Source: Propionicimonas paludicola (GTDB lineage: Bacteria > Actinomycetota > Actinomycetes > Propionibacteriales > Propionibacteriaceae). From it: a DNA stretch of 64,000 nucleotides. Position 1 is the stretch's first letter, and each line of letters starts with the position of its first letter. The notes beneath the pieces were generated by a model, which saw only the letters and a program-made list of their open reading frames with translations, was not told where the DNA came from and did no database searches. The position numbers and the translations under genes are program-made. The stretch spans positions 558,001-622,000 of the forward strand of contig NZ_PDJC01000001.1 in assembly GCF_002563675.1 (NCBI RefSeq). The letters are read 5' to 3'. Positions 23,941 through 32,693 of the stretch are shown piece after piece.

Positions 23941-25296
23941 ATGACCATCCAGTTCCCTGACCACTTTTTCTTCGGAACGGCAACCGCTGCCTACCAGATT
24001 GAGGGCGCGGCCGACCTCGACGGTCGCAAGGAATCGATCTGGGACGTGTTCAGCCGGGTTCCGGGCGCCGTGGCCAACGGTGACAACGGGGACGTGGCCT
24101 GCGACCACTACCACCGCTACCGCGAGGACGTCGCGCTGATGGCGGACTTGGGGATGTCCACCTACCGATTCTCGGTTTCCTGGCCTCGGGTGATGGACGG
24201 CGACCGGATCAACCCGGCCGGCATGGACTTCTACTCCCGACTGGTCGACGAGCTGCTGGAGAAGGGCATCGACCCGTGGCTGACCCTCTATCACTGGGAT
24301 CTGCCGGCCGACCTGCCGGGCGGGTGGACGAACCGCGACACCGCCAAGAAGTTCGTCGACTACAGCCTGGCCGTCCACGACCGGCTCGGTGATCGGGTCC
24401 GGACCTGGACCACCCTCAACGAGCCGTGGTGCTCGGCCTTCCTCGGCTACGGCAGCGGTGAGCACGCCCCCGGCCACAAGGATCCTGTGGAGGCATTCCA
24501 GGCCGCGCATCATCTGCTGCTGGCTCACGGCTGGACGATCCAGGCGCTCCGCCAGGCTGATCCGGAGGCCAGTCTCGGAATCACGCTGAACTTCTCCCCG
24601 GCGCTTCCGGCCACCGACGATCCGGCTGATCGGGACGTCACCCGGCGGATCGACCAGACCTTCTTCCGCATCTTCACCGAGCCGATCTTCCACGGCGCCT
24701 ACCCGTCCGATCTGCTGGAGGACGCCAAGGCGTACTGGCCGGCGGACCTGGTGCAGGACGGCGACCTGGCGGCGATCAGCGCACCCATCGACGTCCTCGG
24801 GGTCAACTACTACTCGACGAGCGTGTTCCGGGCCGGTGAGCCGTCCTGGGGCGGGCCGCATCTGCTGGCGCCGGACGCCGCCTACGTCTCCCGCGGGCTC
24901 CCGGTCACCGACATGGGCTGGGATATCGACCCGGGCGGACTGCGGGACCTGCTGGTCCAGTTGCAGGAGGAGTACGTGGGCCCGGCCGGAGCGGCCCTGG
25001 TGATCACCGAAAACGGCAGCGCCTGGGCCGAGGAGCCCGACGCCGACGGCTTCGTTGACGACACCGACACCCGACTGGCCTACCTGCGCGATCACCTGAT
25101 CGCCTGCCGGGAGGCGATCGACGCCGGGGTGAACTTGCGCGGCTACCTGACCTGGTCGCTGATCGACAACTTCGAGTGGTCCTTCGGCTACGCCAAGAAG
25201 TTCGGCATCGTGGCCATGGACGCCGACCTCAACCGGGTGCCCAAGGCCAGTGCGCTGTGGTACTCGCAGGTGGCCCGGACGCATCAGTTCGGCTGA
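23941..25296 (+). CDS. Beta-glucosidase, glycoside hydrolase family 1
   Basis: 451 aa, the normal GH1 length, cytoplasmic. N-terminal FFFGTATAAYQIEGA signature, acid/base E161 in TLNEPW, nucleophile E357 in ITENG, and the aglycone/sugar pocket WSLIDNFEWSFGYAKKFGIV. GAGGATCAACG precedes ATG 23941. It resembles BglA/BglB-type cellobiases more than the divergent GH1 at 12719. It hydrolyses beta-1,4-linked glucosides taken up from outside. No transporter is adjacent; a candidate symporter is the GPH gene 9 kb upstream. Confidence 0.94.
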   Translation: MTIQFPDHFFFGTATAAYQIEGAADLDGRKESIWDVFSRVPGAVANGDNGDVACDHYHRYREDVALMADLGMSTYRFSVSWPRVMDGDRINPAGMDFYSRLVDELLEKGIDPWLTLYHWDLPADLPGGWTNRDTAKKFVDYSLAVHDRLGDRVRTWTTLNEPWCSAFLGYGSGEHAPGHKDPVEAFQAAHHLLLAHGWTIQALRQADPEASLGITLNFSPALPATDDPADRDVTRRIDQTFFRIFTEPIFHGAYPSDLLEDAKAYWPADLVQDGDLAAISAPIDVLGVNYYSTSVFRAGEPSWGGPHLLAPDAAYVSRGLPVTDMGWDIDPGGLRDLLVQLQEEYVGPAGAALVITENGSAWAEEPDADGFVDDTDTRLAYLRDHLIACREAIDAGVNLRGYLTWSLIDNFEWSFGYAKKFGIVAMDADLNRVPKASALWYSQVARTHQFG

Positions 25297-25603
25297 TCGA
25301 GCGCAGTCTCCACCACTGGTTGAGAAAATCGTGGTGGCTGATACGGCCGTGAAATAGCCCATTTCTGGCCGATTTGTCCCCCCATCGGGTGACCGTTCGG
25401 GTGTCCACTTGGACCAATTTTGGCCGTGAAATGCCCCTCATCCGGGGGGCACAAGGTGTTACCCGCTTGGGGACTCCAGACAATCGGCTGAGCGTGGAGT
25501 AGCGTTTTCCCCAAGAGATCTCATAGCTGGCCGCGCTCAGCGATGACTCTCGGCCCCCCCGGCCACACCGATTCCCGCCCCCCGGGATCAGGAGGAGTTT
25601 GAC
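25297..25603. other. Intergenic region with direct repeats before a small membrane protein
   Basis: About 305 bases without a gene. A CCACCAC/GTGGTGG stem (25310-25316 / 25331-25337) may end the GH1 transcript. GGCCGTGAAAT occurs twice, at 25345-25355 and 25422-25432, each followed by GCCC-rich sequence, and CATCCGGGGGG/CCCCCC runs are frequent. The paired repeats suggest a binding site or structured leader for the 54-aa gene at 25604. Confidence 0.4.
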
Positions 25604-25768
25604 ATGACGGTAGTTTCGCGTCGGGTAATTGCCCGGCGGCACCCCATCGGATGGACTGTCGTAGCAGGCCTGGCCCTGCTGGCCACTGCGGCTGCGTTGG
25701 TAGTCGTGAACTGGCCCACCGCGGTCCACGAAGTCTCGTTCGCCTTCTCGTTCGCGATTGGCGCCTAA
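25604..25768 (+). CDS. 54-residue single-pass membrane protein
   Basis: ATG 25604 preceded by AGGAGG at 25590-25595, a very strong ribosome site. The product has a basic N terminus (SRRVIARRHPIG), one hydrophobic helix (WTVVAGLALLATAAALVVV) and a short outer segment rich in aromatic residues (SFAFSFAIGA), predicted N-in. Family not recognised. It stands alone, with a repeat-containing upstream region of its own. The translation signal and the clean helix make it a likely real gene despite its size. Confidence 0.65.
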   Translation: MTVVSRRVIARRHPIGWTVVAGLALLATAAALVVVNWPTAVHEVSFAFSFAIGA

Positions 25769-25850
25769 ACCCGTAGCGGCTTGGACGGCCGCGCGATCAC
25801 CCCAGCTTCGGAATCCCCTATCCCGGCGCCCCCCAACGGCGTTCGAAGCC

Positions 25851-26636
25851 TCAGTCGATCGGGTCGGCCTCCAAGTCGAGCGCGGGTAGCCCGTGCACCG
25901 GGTAGCTCACCGGACGTGCCGGAACCCCGGCCACGGTGGTGAACGCCTCGACGTCCTCCAGGACCACTGAGCCTGCGCCGATCTTGGCGCCCTCGCCCAC
26001 GCGGATGTTGCCGAGCACCTTTGCGCCGGCACCGATCATGACGCCCTTGCCGATCTTGGGGTGGCGGTCGCCGCCGATCTTTCCGGTGCCACCCAGGGTC
26101 ACTTCGTGCAGCATCGAGAAGTCGTCCTCCACCACCGCCGTCTCGCCGATCACGATCGAGGTGGCGTGGTCGAACATGATGCCCTTGCCGATCCGCGCGC
26201 CGGGGTGGATGTCGACGGCGAACACCTCCGAGATCCGGCTCTGCAGATAGCGGGCCAGGGTCGGGTGCTGGTTCGTCCAGTAGAAGTGGGCGACTCGGTA
26301 GGCCTGCAGGGCGTGGAATCCCTTGAAGTAGAGCAGTGGCGCGGAGTAGCCGCGGGAAGCCGGATCCCGGCTCAGCACCGCCCGGAGATCTTCGCGGAAG
26401 GCCACCCCGATCGACGGGTCGGAGTCGAAGGCCTCCCGAATGAACTCGCGCAGGCTCAACGCCGTGATGTTCGGGCTGCCGAGCTTCTCGGCCAGGATGA
26501 AGCTGAGCGCATCCTCCAGGCGCTGGTGGGAGAGCACTGTGGCGTGGAAGAAGCTGGCCAGCGCGGGCTCATTGGCGGCGTCGGCCTCGACCTCGGTGCG
26601 GATCCGGTTCCAGATCTCGTCGCGGCTGGTGGTCAT
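25851..26636 (-). CDS. cysE: Serine O-acetyltransferase
   Basis: 261 aa from ATG 26636, preceded by AGAGGA. An N-terminal helical SATase domain (residues 1-130, DEIWNRIRTEVEADAANEP, LREFIREAFDSDP, GFHALQAYRVAHFYW) is followed by a left-handed hexapeptide-repeat helix (DIHPGARIGKGIMFDHATSIVIGE, MLHEVTLGGTG, HPKIGKGVMIGAGAKVLG). It transfers acetyl from acetyl-CoA to L-serine, the first step of cysteine synthesis. Length and layout match the E. coli enzyme class, so it should be feedback-controlled by cysteine at the C terminus. No cysK is adjacent. Confidence 0.94.
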   Translation of the reverse strand: MTTSRDEIWNRIRTEVEADAANEPALASFFHATVLSHQRLEDALSFILAEKLGSPNITALSLREFIREAFDSDPSIGVAFREDLRAVLSRDPASRGYSAPLLYFKGFHALQAYRVAHFYWTNQHPTLARYLQSRISEVFAVDIHPGARIGKGIMFDHATSIVIGETAVVEDDFSMLHEVTLGGTGKIGGDRHPKIGKGVMIGAGAKVLGNIRVGEGAKIGAGSVVLEDVEAFTTVAGVPARPVSYPVHGLPALDLEADPID

Positions 26637-26880
26637 GAATGCGTCCTCTGCGGTGATTCGGCGGTGCCCGCCAAGCGGGGAGTGATCGTCGAGTGTGGTG
26701 TTCTTCGGTTGGTGCTGGCGGTCGGGGTGACCGGCATGGACGGGCCCGGGTACTGCGAGGTCAGCCGCAACAACAACACCGCAGCGCGCGCACCGATTCC
26801 GCGATTGCCGAAACTCGGGGGCAGCTGTGCATAGCTCAAGGCTACCAGCACCGAATCGCGCGCGGCCGAGTGGTCGCGGG

Positions 26881-27771
26881 TCAGCGCAGCTCCCGACCGA
26901 TCGCGGCCAGCTGGTCCAAGGCGAGCCGGACCGCGGCCCGCTCGACCCGGTCGGGGCGGGCAATCGCGACGATCTGACGGGTGGACCGCACCTCGGCCAA
27001 CGGGATGGTGACCACGCCATGCCGCGGGCGGGTGGAGAACCGGGGCAGTAGCCCGCAGCCGATCCCCTTGGCCACCAGGGCCTCCACCAGTCGGTTGTCC
27101 CGGACCCGCTGCACCACGTTGAGGCTGCGCCCGCAGCGGTTCTCGATCGCGATCCGCACTGTGTCGAACGGGAAACCGATCGGCACTCCGATCCAGTCCT
27201 GGTCGGCCAGATCGGACGGGGTGAGCTGGCGTCGACCGGCCAGCCGGTGGCCGATGGGCACGGCCACGTCCAGCGGCTCGGTGGCCAAGGTGACCACCAG
27301 CCGGTCGCCGGCCCCGGACGGGATCGCGGCCAGGCTGTGGGCGATCACCAGGTCGTAGTCGGCGGTGAGACCGGCGAAGTCCGCCTCGGCGATGTCCTCG
27401 TCGGCCAGGTTGATGCGGACCTGGGTCTGGGCCAGTCGTCCGATCAGCTCAGGGACCAGGAGCTCGGTGGCACTGGGCAGTCCGCAGATCCGGACGGTGC
27501 CCTGCGCCTCTCCGCGGAGTTCGTCCAGCTGTGCCTGCAGCATGGCCAAGGTGATCGCCACCTGCTGGGCGCCGTCGGCGAGGAGCCGGCCGGCCTCGGT
27601 GAGCCGCAGGCGGCGCCCGTCCGGCTCGACCAGGCGCAGCCCGAAGGCGCGCTCCGCGGTGCGCAACTGCTGGCTGACCGCAGAAGGGGAGCGGAAGCCG
27701 GCTGCGGCCACAGCGGTGATGGTGCCGCGGTCCCGCAGCTCGCGGAGCAACTCCAGATGCTGCAAGTCCAT
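26881..27771 (-). CDS. LysR-family transcriptional regulator
   Basis: 296 aa from ATG 27771. N-terminal winged helix-turn-helix (LELLRELRDRGTITAVAAAG, SPSAVSQQLRTAERAFG) and a C-terminal periplasmic-binding-like effector domain. TAGTCT lies 6 nt before the ATG with no ribosome site, so the mRNA is probably leaderless. A dyad CTAA-N4-TTAG overlaps this -10 box, fitting autorepression and control of the divergent EamA exporter gene 71 bp away. Such LysR/EamA pairs commonly control metabolite export; the inducer is unknown. Confidence 0.92.
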   Translation of the reverse strand: MDLQHLELLRELRDRGTITAVAAAGFRSPSAVSQQLRTAERAFGLRLVEPDGRRLRLTEAGRLLADGAQQVAITLAMLQAQLDELRGEAQGTVRICGLPSATELLVPELIGRLAQTQVRINLADEDIAEADFAGLTADYDLVIAHSLAAIPSGAGDRLVVTLATEPLDVAVPIGHRLAGRRQLTPSDLADQDWIGVPIGFPFDTVRIAIENRCGRSLNVVQRVRDNRLVEALVAKGIGCGLLPRFSTRPRHGVVTIPLAEVRSTRQIVAIARPDRVERAAVRLALDQLAAIGRELR

Positions 27772-27777
27772 GAAGGA

Positions 27778-27792
27778 AGACTAAAGCATTAG
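27778..27792. promoter_or_regulatory. LysR-type dyad overlapping leaderless -10 box
   Basis: CTAAAGCATTAG at 27781-27792 (CTAA-N4-TTAG). The minus-strand -10 TAGTCT occupies 27778-27783, 6 nt before ATG 27771. Binding here would block the regulator's own promoter and could act on the divergent transporter gene. Confidence 0.5.
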
Positions 27793-27842
27793 CTCGAGAT
27801 TCCGCGATGGACCTTCAACATCATTGCGGCAAGGATGGGGAC

Positions 27843-28757
27843 ATGCCCGTTCGCCACCGCCTGATCGCCATTGCCGTTGCCGTGATCTGGGGAGTGAACT
27901 TCCTGGCTATCCACGCCTCGCTGGGCAGCTTCCCGCCCTTCCTTCTGGTCGCCATCCGGTTCACCTTGTTGGCCATCCCCACCCTGCTGCTGGTCCCCCG
28001 ACCGCAGGTCCCGCTGCGCTGGCTGATCGGCTACGGCTTGGGCTTCGGGGTGATCCAGTTCACCTTCCTGTATGCCGGAATGGCCGCGGGACTGCCGACC
28101 GGGCTGGCATCGCTGGTGTTACAGGCGTCCGGGCCGATCACCCTTGTGCTCGGCGCGATCCTGCTGTCGGAGAAGGTGACCGCCATGCAATGGCTGGGGA
28201 TCGCGGTGGCGGTGACCGGAATGGCTCTGGTCGGCTGGTCCCGAGCCCAGGCGGCCAGTCTGCTTCCCTTCCTGCTGGTGTTGATCGGGGCGCTGGGCTG
28301 GGCGTTCGGCAACCTGTCCTCGCGACTGGCCAAGCCGCCCAACCCCCTGCATCTGACCATGTGGATGTCGGTGGTGGTACCGCTGCCGATGCTCGCGCTG
28401 TCGCTGATCTTCGAAGGTCCCGCGCAGATCGGGGCTGCCTTGGCCGGTTCGCTGAGTATGGCCGCGGTGCCGGCCTGGGTGGGACTGGCCTACACCTGCT
28501 TGATCGGAACGGTGGTCGGTTCGGGGCTGTGGACCTGGCTGATGGCCCGGCATCCGGCCGGAGTGGTGGCCCCGTTCTCGATGCTGGTGCCGGTGGTCGG
28601 CATCCTCACCGCAGCGCTCGTGCTGGGCGAGTGGCCGAACTGGCTGGAGTTGCTGGGTGGACTGATCGTGGTCGGCGGGGTGCTGATCGGCGCCGTTCGG
28701 CGTCCGGTGGTGGTGGCCGCCACCGAGCCGGCCCTGCCTCAGGCCTCCGGGGTCTGA
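27843..28757 (+). CDS. EamA/DMT-family exporter
   Basis: 304 aa from ATG 27843, with GGATGGGG just upstream; an in-frame ATG at 27807 would add 12 residues unlike the family. Ten hydrophobic segments in two EamA repeats (WGVNFLAIHASLGSFPPFLLVAIRF early; LWTWLMARHPAGVVAPFSMLVPVVGI late). Drug/metabolite transporter of the RhaT/EamA type, likely exporting amino acids or related metabolites through the inner membrane. It is divergent from the LysR gene, which probably regulates it. Its last 19 bases overlap the tail of the converging PLDc_N gene. Confidence 0.92.
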   Translation: MPVRHRLIAIAVAVIWGVNFLAIHASLGSFPPFLLVAIRFTLLAIPTLLLVPRPQVPLRWLIGYGLGFGVIQFTFLYAGMAAGLPTGLASLVLQASGPITLVLGAILLSEKVTAMQWLGIAVAVTGMALVGWSRAQAASLLPFLLVLIGALGWAFGNLSSRLAKPPNPLHLTMWMSVVVPLPMLALSLIFEGPAQIGAALAGSLSMAAVPAWVGLAYTCLIGTVVGSGLWTWLMARHPAGVVAPFSMLVPVVGILTAALVLGEWPNWLELLGGLIVVGGVLIGAVRRPVVVAATEPALPQASGV

Positions 28758-29116
28758 TCCGGCGGCTGGTCCTCGGTCTCCCGCAGTTCGGCTTCACGCC
28801 GGCGCAGGTCGGCCTCCCACTGGTTGAGCAGCCGCTCATGGTCGGCCTGCGGCTTGAGCTTGGCCAGGAAGTCGGGATCGTCGTCGGGGGCCCGCGGCGG
28901 ACGTGGTGCGGCGGTGGGAGCCTTCGGTGGCGTGCCGACGATCGGACGTCCGCCGAACAGCCAGGCGATCGGCCCGGCCAAGGGCACCAGCAGGATCAGC
29001 AGCAGCCAGACCCACTTGGGCAGGTTGCGGACCCGGGCATCGGGCGATTGGGCGCAGTCCACCAAGCTGAACACCAGCAGTAGTAGCGCGGCAATCACCG
29101 GTAGCACGCGAAGCAT
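28739..29116 (-). CDS. PLDc_N-domain small membrane protein
   Basis: 125 aa from ATG 29116, chosen for AAGGAGG 6 nt upstream. Residues 1-60 hold two membrane helices separated by a DCAQSPDARVRNLPKW loop, the phospholipase-D N-terminal (PLDc_N) motif also found before cardiolipin synthases. The C-terminal half is a proline linker plus a charged coiled-coil helix (LLNQWEADLRRREAELRETE). No catalytic domain is present, so it is probably a structural or regulatory membrane protein. Its 3' end overlaps the EamA gene by 19 bp on the opposite strand. Confidence 0.85.
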   Translation of the reverse strand: MLRVLPVIAALLLLVFSLVDCAQSPDARVRNLPKWVWLLLILLVPLAGPIAWLFGGRPIVGTPPKAPTAAPRPPRAPDDDPDFLAKLKPQADHERLLNQWEADLRRREAELRETEDQPPDQTPEA

Positions 29117-29167
29117 CGAACCTCCTTGGCCTGTCTCCAAAGATAGGCCATCGGCGAAGCGGTCGAC

Positions 29168-29884
29168 TCAGGCGGCCAGGGCCCGTGACCGCAGTTGCCC
29201 GGCGAACGCCTGAGCGAGCAGGCGCCCGTTGCGGGACAGGTCGGTGTCCATTCGGTGCAGTGAGCGGCGCATCTCGCGTCCGTCGCCGCCGTCGAGCTCG
29301 GTCCAGCGACCCATCAGCTCCGGCGATGCCTCCGGATGGAACTGGACGCCCAGTGCCGAACCGACCCGGAACGCCTGGTTCGGGTACAACTCACTGCTGG
29401 CCAGGGTGGTCGATCCCGGCGGCAGGACGGTCACGGCGTCGTCGTGCGACTCCAGTAGCAGGGAACTGCCGTGGTCGGCCAGCCTCCCCAGTACGGGGTC
29501 CTCGGCTGCGCCGGGGTGCCAGGAGACCTCGTAGGCGCCGTGTTCGCCACCGGCCGGATCGGACACTGTCACCTGGCCGCCGAAGGCCTCGGCCAGCAGC
29601 TGGTGGCCCAGGCAGATGCCCAGCACCGGCACGTCGGCTTCGACCAGTTGGACCAGCAGCTTCTTCAGCGGATCGATCCAGGAGAACGTGGCGCCGTCAT
29701 GGGCGCTCATCGTGCCGCCGAGCAGCAGCACGCCGTCGCCGATCTCGGCCAGGCTCGGTACGTCCACCTTCCACAGCGGGACGCCGCGGACCATGATCCG
29801 GTTGATTCCCAGCCAATGGCCGAATCGATCCAGAGGGACGTGCGGGTCGGGCTGGATGATGGTGGCGCGGACCGGAGTTGCCAT
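29168..29884 (-). CDS. Type 1 (class I) glutamine amidotransferase
   Basis: 238 aa from ATG 29884. Nucleophile C91 in GICLGHQ and H183/E185 in VQFHPEAS form the class I triad; GGTMSAHD forms the oxyanion region. It resembles stand-alone GATase1 proteins (GMP-synthase-like or gamma-glutamyl-hydrolase types acting on amines) rather than a subunit of a known synthetase. TACCCT lies 6 nt before the ATG without a ribosome site, so the transcript is probably leaderless. Substrate unknown. Confidence 0.88.
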   Translation of the reverse strand: MATPVRATIIQPDPHVPLDRFGHWLGINRIMVRGVPLWKVDVPSLAEIGDGVLLLGGTMSAHDGATFSWIDPLKKLLVQLVEADVPVLGICLGHQLLAEAFGGQVTVSDPAGGEHGAYEVSWHPGAAEDPVLGRLADHGSSLLLESHDDAVTVLPPGSTTLASSELYPNQAFRVGSALGVQFHPEASPELMGRWTELDGGDGREMRRSLHRMDTDLSRNGRLLAQAFAGQLRSRALAA

Positions 29885-29890
29885 GCAGGC

Positions 29891-29896
29891 AGGGTA
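29891..29896 (-). promoter_or_regulatory. -10 box of leaderless amidotransferase gene
   Basis: TACCCT on the minus strand, 6 nt before ATG 29884. Confidence 0.45.
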
Positions 29897-29918
29897 GTCC
29901 GGTGATCTGACGGCTGTG

Positions 29919-31148
29919 TTACGAACGCGAAAGAGGCTGATCGAGGGGTAAACCGACGGTCGGAGGGTCGACCCGGGGGCTGACCATCAGGGCGAGCAGG
30001 AGGCCGATCAGCACCACCAGCATCGAGTGCTGGGCACCCAGGGCTGCGGCGATGAAGCCGACCATCGGAGCGGCCACCAGCGCGGCGATCGAACCCATGG
30101 AGGCGACCACCGAGACGCGGCCGGCAGCGAGGCTGGGCTCGTCGGACGCGGCCGCCACGGCGATCGGGAAGCAGAGCGCGGCCCCCAGGCCCCACAGGGC
30201 GGTGCCGACCACGGCCAGCCCGGCCGAACTGGCCAGGCCGAACAGGGCCAGTCCGACCACCGAGGCGATCAGCGAGAGCTGGAGGGTGCGGGCGCGTCCG
30301 AGCCAGTCGATCAGCCGCGAGCCGAAGACCCGCAGCAGGGTCATGGCGCCGATGAACACGCCCAGGGCCAGGCCGGCGATGGCCTCCGGTTCGGCGAAGT
30401 CCTGCACGAACGAGACGGTCAGCCAGTTGTTGGCGACGCCTTCGCTGAAGGCGGCCACGAAGGCGACCAGGGCGATCTGCATCGTCCGCCTCTCGGTCCA
30501 CGCCGAGAGCTCGGCGCGCAGTTTGACGTGCCAGCGGCCGTCGGTGTGGGCGGCCAGGCTCCGTCCGGGCAGGACCAAGCCTGTGCGCAGGGCGGCCAGT
30601 CGCAAGCCGCCGGAGAGCACGGCGATGGCGATGAACTGGGTGCCGACCGGAATGCTCAGCGACGAGGCTCCGGCCCCGATCAGCGAGCCCAGCACGGCGC
30701 CGATCGAAAAACCGGCATGGAAGTGCGGAATCACCGTCCGACCCAGAGCCTGCTCGATCCGGGTCGACTCCAGGTTCACCGACACGTTCAGCAGGGCACC
30801 GCCGATGCCGCTGATGATGATTCCGGCCGTGAACACCCAGACCGAGGCCAGCGCCGGGCCAACGCCCATCAGGGCGATGCCGAGGGCATTGATCACGGTG
30901 CCGAAGGCGAACAGTCGGACGGTCCCGAAGCGGTTCAGCAGGCCGCCGGAGGCGACCACGGTGACCACCGAGCCGACCGAGCCGACCAGCAGCACGGCGC
31001 CGAACTGCGGTGCGGTCAGACCCAGGGCACTCATCACCGAGGGGATCCGGGCCATCCACGAGAACGCCACGATCCCGGTGATGGCGAAGGCGGCGATCAG
31101 CAGCAGCCGGGCGCGCTGTGGCGTCGTGGTGGCGGCTGGCCGAAGCAC
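29919..31148 (-). CDS. MFS transporter
   Basis: 409 aa from GTG 31148 with ACGGAG upstream. Twelve predicted helices; the first segment (LLLIAAFAITGIVAFSWMARIPS) and the GAVLLVGSVGSVVTVVASGG region are typical of the sugar/fucose-permease-like MFS branch with MARIP near helix 1. Solute and direction cannot be given. It is divergent from the nitroreductase gene and 34 bp upstream of the amidotransferase. Confidence 0.88.
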   Translation of the reverse strand: MLRPAATTTPQRARLLLIAAFAITGIVAFSWMARIPSVMSALGLTAPQFGAVLLVGSVGSVVTVVASGGLLNRFGTVRLFAFGTVINALGIALMGVGPALASVWVFTAGIIISGIGGALLNVSVNLESTRIEQALGRTVIPHFHAGFSIGAVLGSLIGAGASSLSIPVGTQFIAIAVLSGGLRLAALRTGLVLPGRSLAAHTDGRWHVKLRAELSAWTERRTMQIALVAFVAAFSEGVANNWLTVSFVQDFAEPEAIAGLALGVFIGAMTLLRVFGSRLIDWLGRARTLQLSLIASVVGLALFGLASSAGLAVVGTALWGLGAALCFPIAVAAASDEPSLAAGRVSVVASMGSIAALVAAPMVGFIAAALGAQHSMLVVLIGLLLALMVSPRVDPPTVGLPLDQPLSRS

Positions 31149-31314
31149 TGCGAACTCCGTCCTGGGAGGAGTGGACCCTCAGGTCACGGGAATGGCGAGG
31201 TTCGGCCAGTGCAGAGCGGACGCGGCTTCGCCGATCGTCCATTCGACTCCGGCTCGAACGACGTTGTCAAACCATCCCGCCGCGATGCGAGCGGAGTACG
31301 ATTGAGATATAGTT

Positions 31315-31327
31315 TAGTTCTCAACTA
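31315..31327. promoter_or_regulatory. Inverted repeat upstream of nitroreductase
   Basis: TAGTT-CTC-AACTA, perfect 5-bp arms, in an AT-rich patch (GATATAGTTTAGTTCTC) that stands out from the GC-rich surroundings and ends 14 bp before the start codon. The form resembles MarR/HxlR-type operators. Confidence 0.45.
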
Positions 31328-31341
31328 CATCACGGAGCATG

Positions 31342-31935
31342 ATGATCGACACCGGCAATCAGCCCACCGCCGAGGGCATTTTCACCGACCGCCACACCGC
31401 CTACAGCTTCACCGCTGAACCGGTCACCGACGCCGAGTTGGCTCATCTGTACGAGCTGGCCAAGTTCGCGCCCACCGCCATGAACAGCCAGCCGTTGCGG
31501 ATCACTTTCGTCCGCACCGAGGCCGGCAAACAGCGTCTGCTCCCGCTCCTGGCTGAGGGTAACCGGGCCAAGGCCGAGTCGGCCCCGGTGATCGCGATTC
31601 TGGCTGCCGACACCGACTTCCACGAGCACCTGCCCGTGCTGCTGCCGCAGAACCCGAGCGCCAAGGACGGCCTGGCGGCCAACGACGAGCGCCGCGCACA
31701 GATGGCGCTGAACAACGCCTGGCTGCAGTCGGGCGCCTTCATCCTGGCGGTCCGCGCGGTCGGCCTGGACGCCGGCCCGATGGGTGGCATCGATGCGGCC
31801 GGGATCGATCAGGAGTTCTTCGCCGGAACCTCGCTGAAGACCATCCTGGTGGTCAACATCGGCCACGTGGCCGACGGCGGCAGCTTCCCGCGCAACCCGC
31901 GGCTGAGCTTCGGTGATGCGGTGTCGCTGGCCTGA
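31342..31935 (+). CDS. Nitroreductase-family oxidoreductase (malonic semialdehyde reductase RutE-like)
   Basis: 197 aa from ATG 31342; ATG 31339 is directly before it and less well spaced from CGGAG. Nitroreductase fold with flavin-binding residues: HTAYSF near the N terminus, APTAMNSQPLRITFV, and GLDAGPMGGID. This set matches the RutE/HadB group that reduces malonic semialdehyde or nitro compounds using NADPH and FMN. No rut uracil-catabolism genes are near, so a general detoxifying reductase is equally possible. A palindromic AT-rich site upstream suggests inducible expression. Confidence 0.88.
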   Translation: MIDTGNQPTAEGIFTDRHTAYSFTAEPVTDAELAHLYELAKFAPTAMNSQPLRITFVRTEAGKQRLLPLLAEGNRAKAESAPVIAILAADTDFHEHLPVLLPQNPSAKDGLAANDERRAQMALNNAWLQSGAFILAVRAVGLDAGPMGGIDAAGIDQEFFAGTSLKTILVVNIGHVADGGSFPRNPRLSFGDAVSLA

Positions 31936-31982
31936 ACTTCGGTCCGGTGCTCTGGGCGCCGCAGGCACGGCACACTGGGGAC

Positions 31983-32690
31983 GTGGATCTGGTCATCGAG
32001 TTCTGGCGTCGGCTGACCCAGCTCGGACCGCGCCTCCCGCTGGAGTGGGCGCTCGGCTGTGGGCTGGTGGCGCTTGCCCTGGTCCTGGTCGCCTGGCCGG
32101 CCGTCCGTCTGCTGGCCACCATCAGTCACGAGGCGGGCCACGCGTTGGTTGCGCGGCTCTGCGGACGCCGGCTGTCCGGCATCCGGGTGCACTCCGATAC
32201 CTCCGGGCTTACGGTGACGCGCGGACGTCCGGGCGGCCCGGGAATGGTGGCCACCCTGTTGGCCGGTTACGCCGCACCCGGGCTGGTCGGCCTGGGCCTG
32301 GCCTGGCTGGTCAGCATCGGGCATGCCGCCGCGGCGCTGTGGCTGACCGTGCTCGGACTGGCCGCAGTCCTGGTCTGGACCCGCAACCTGTACGGCTTGT
32401 TCGTGGTGGCCCTGCTCGGTGCCGGGATCGCGGCGGCCTCCTGGTATGCCCAGCCGCTGCTGCTCGGGGTGCTCGCCAGCCTGCTGGCCTGGCTGCTGTT
32501 GTGGTCCGGGCCGCGTCCGGTGATCGAACTGATCGGCCACCGCGGCGCCGGCTCGGACGCCGCGCAGCTGGCTGCGATCACCAGGGTGCCCGGCTTGGTC
32601 TGGTGCCTGGGCTGGCTGGGCGTCACGGTGGCCGCGCTGCTCGGCGGTGCGGTCCTACTACTCCCTGATCTGGCCGGACTGCTGCGCTGA
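31983..32690 (+). CDS. M50-type membrane metallopeptidase
   Basis: 235 aa from GTG 31983 (VDLVIEFWRR). H49-E50-A-G-H53 in TISHEAGHALVARLCG is the zinc motif of site-2-protease-like (M50B) peptidases, embedded in the second of about six membrane helices. The usual second motif with the third metal ligand is not obvious, so activity is uncertain. Members of this small actinobacterial group are predicted intramembrane proteases. CACACT lies 6 nt before the GTG, the same spacing as leaderless genes elsewhere in the window. It converges with the efflux operon, stop codons 3 bp apart. Confidence 0.85.
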   Translation: MDLVIEFWRRLTQLGPRLPLEWALGCGLVALALVLVAWPAVRLLATISHEAGHALVARLCGRRLSGIRVHSDTSGLTVTRGRPGGPGMVATLLAGYAAPGLVGLGLAWLVSIGHAAAALWLTVLGLAAVLVWTRNLYGLFVVALLGAGIAAASWYAQPLLLGVLASLLAWLLLWSGPRPVIELIGHRGAGSDAAQLAAITRVPGLVWCLGWLGVTVAALLGGAVLLLPDLAGLLR

Positions 32691-32693
32691 GCC

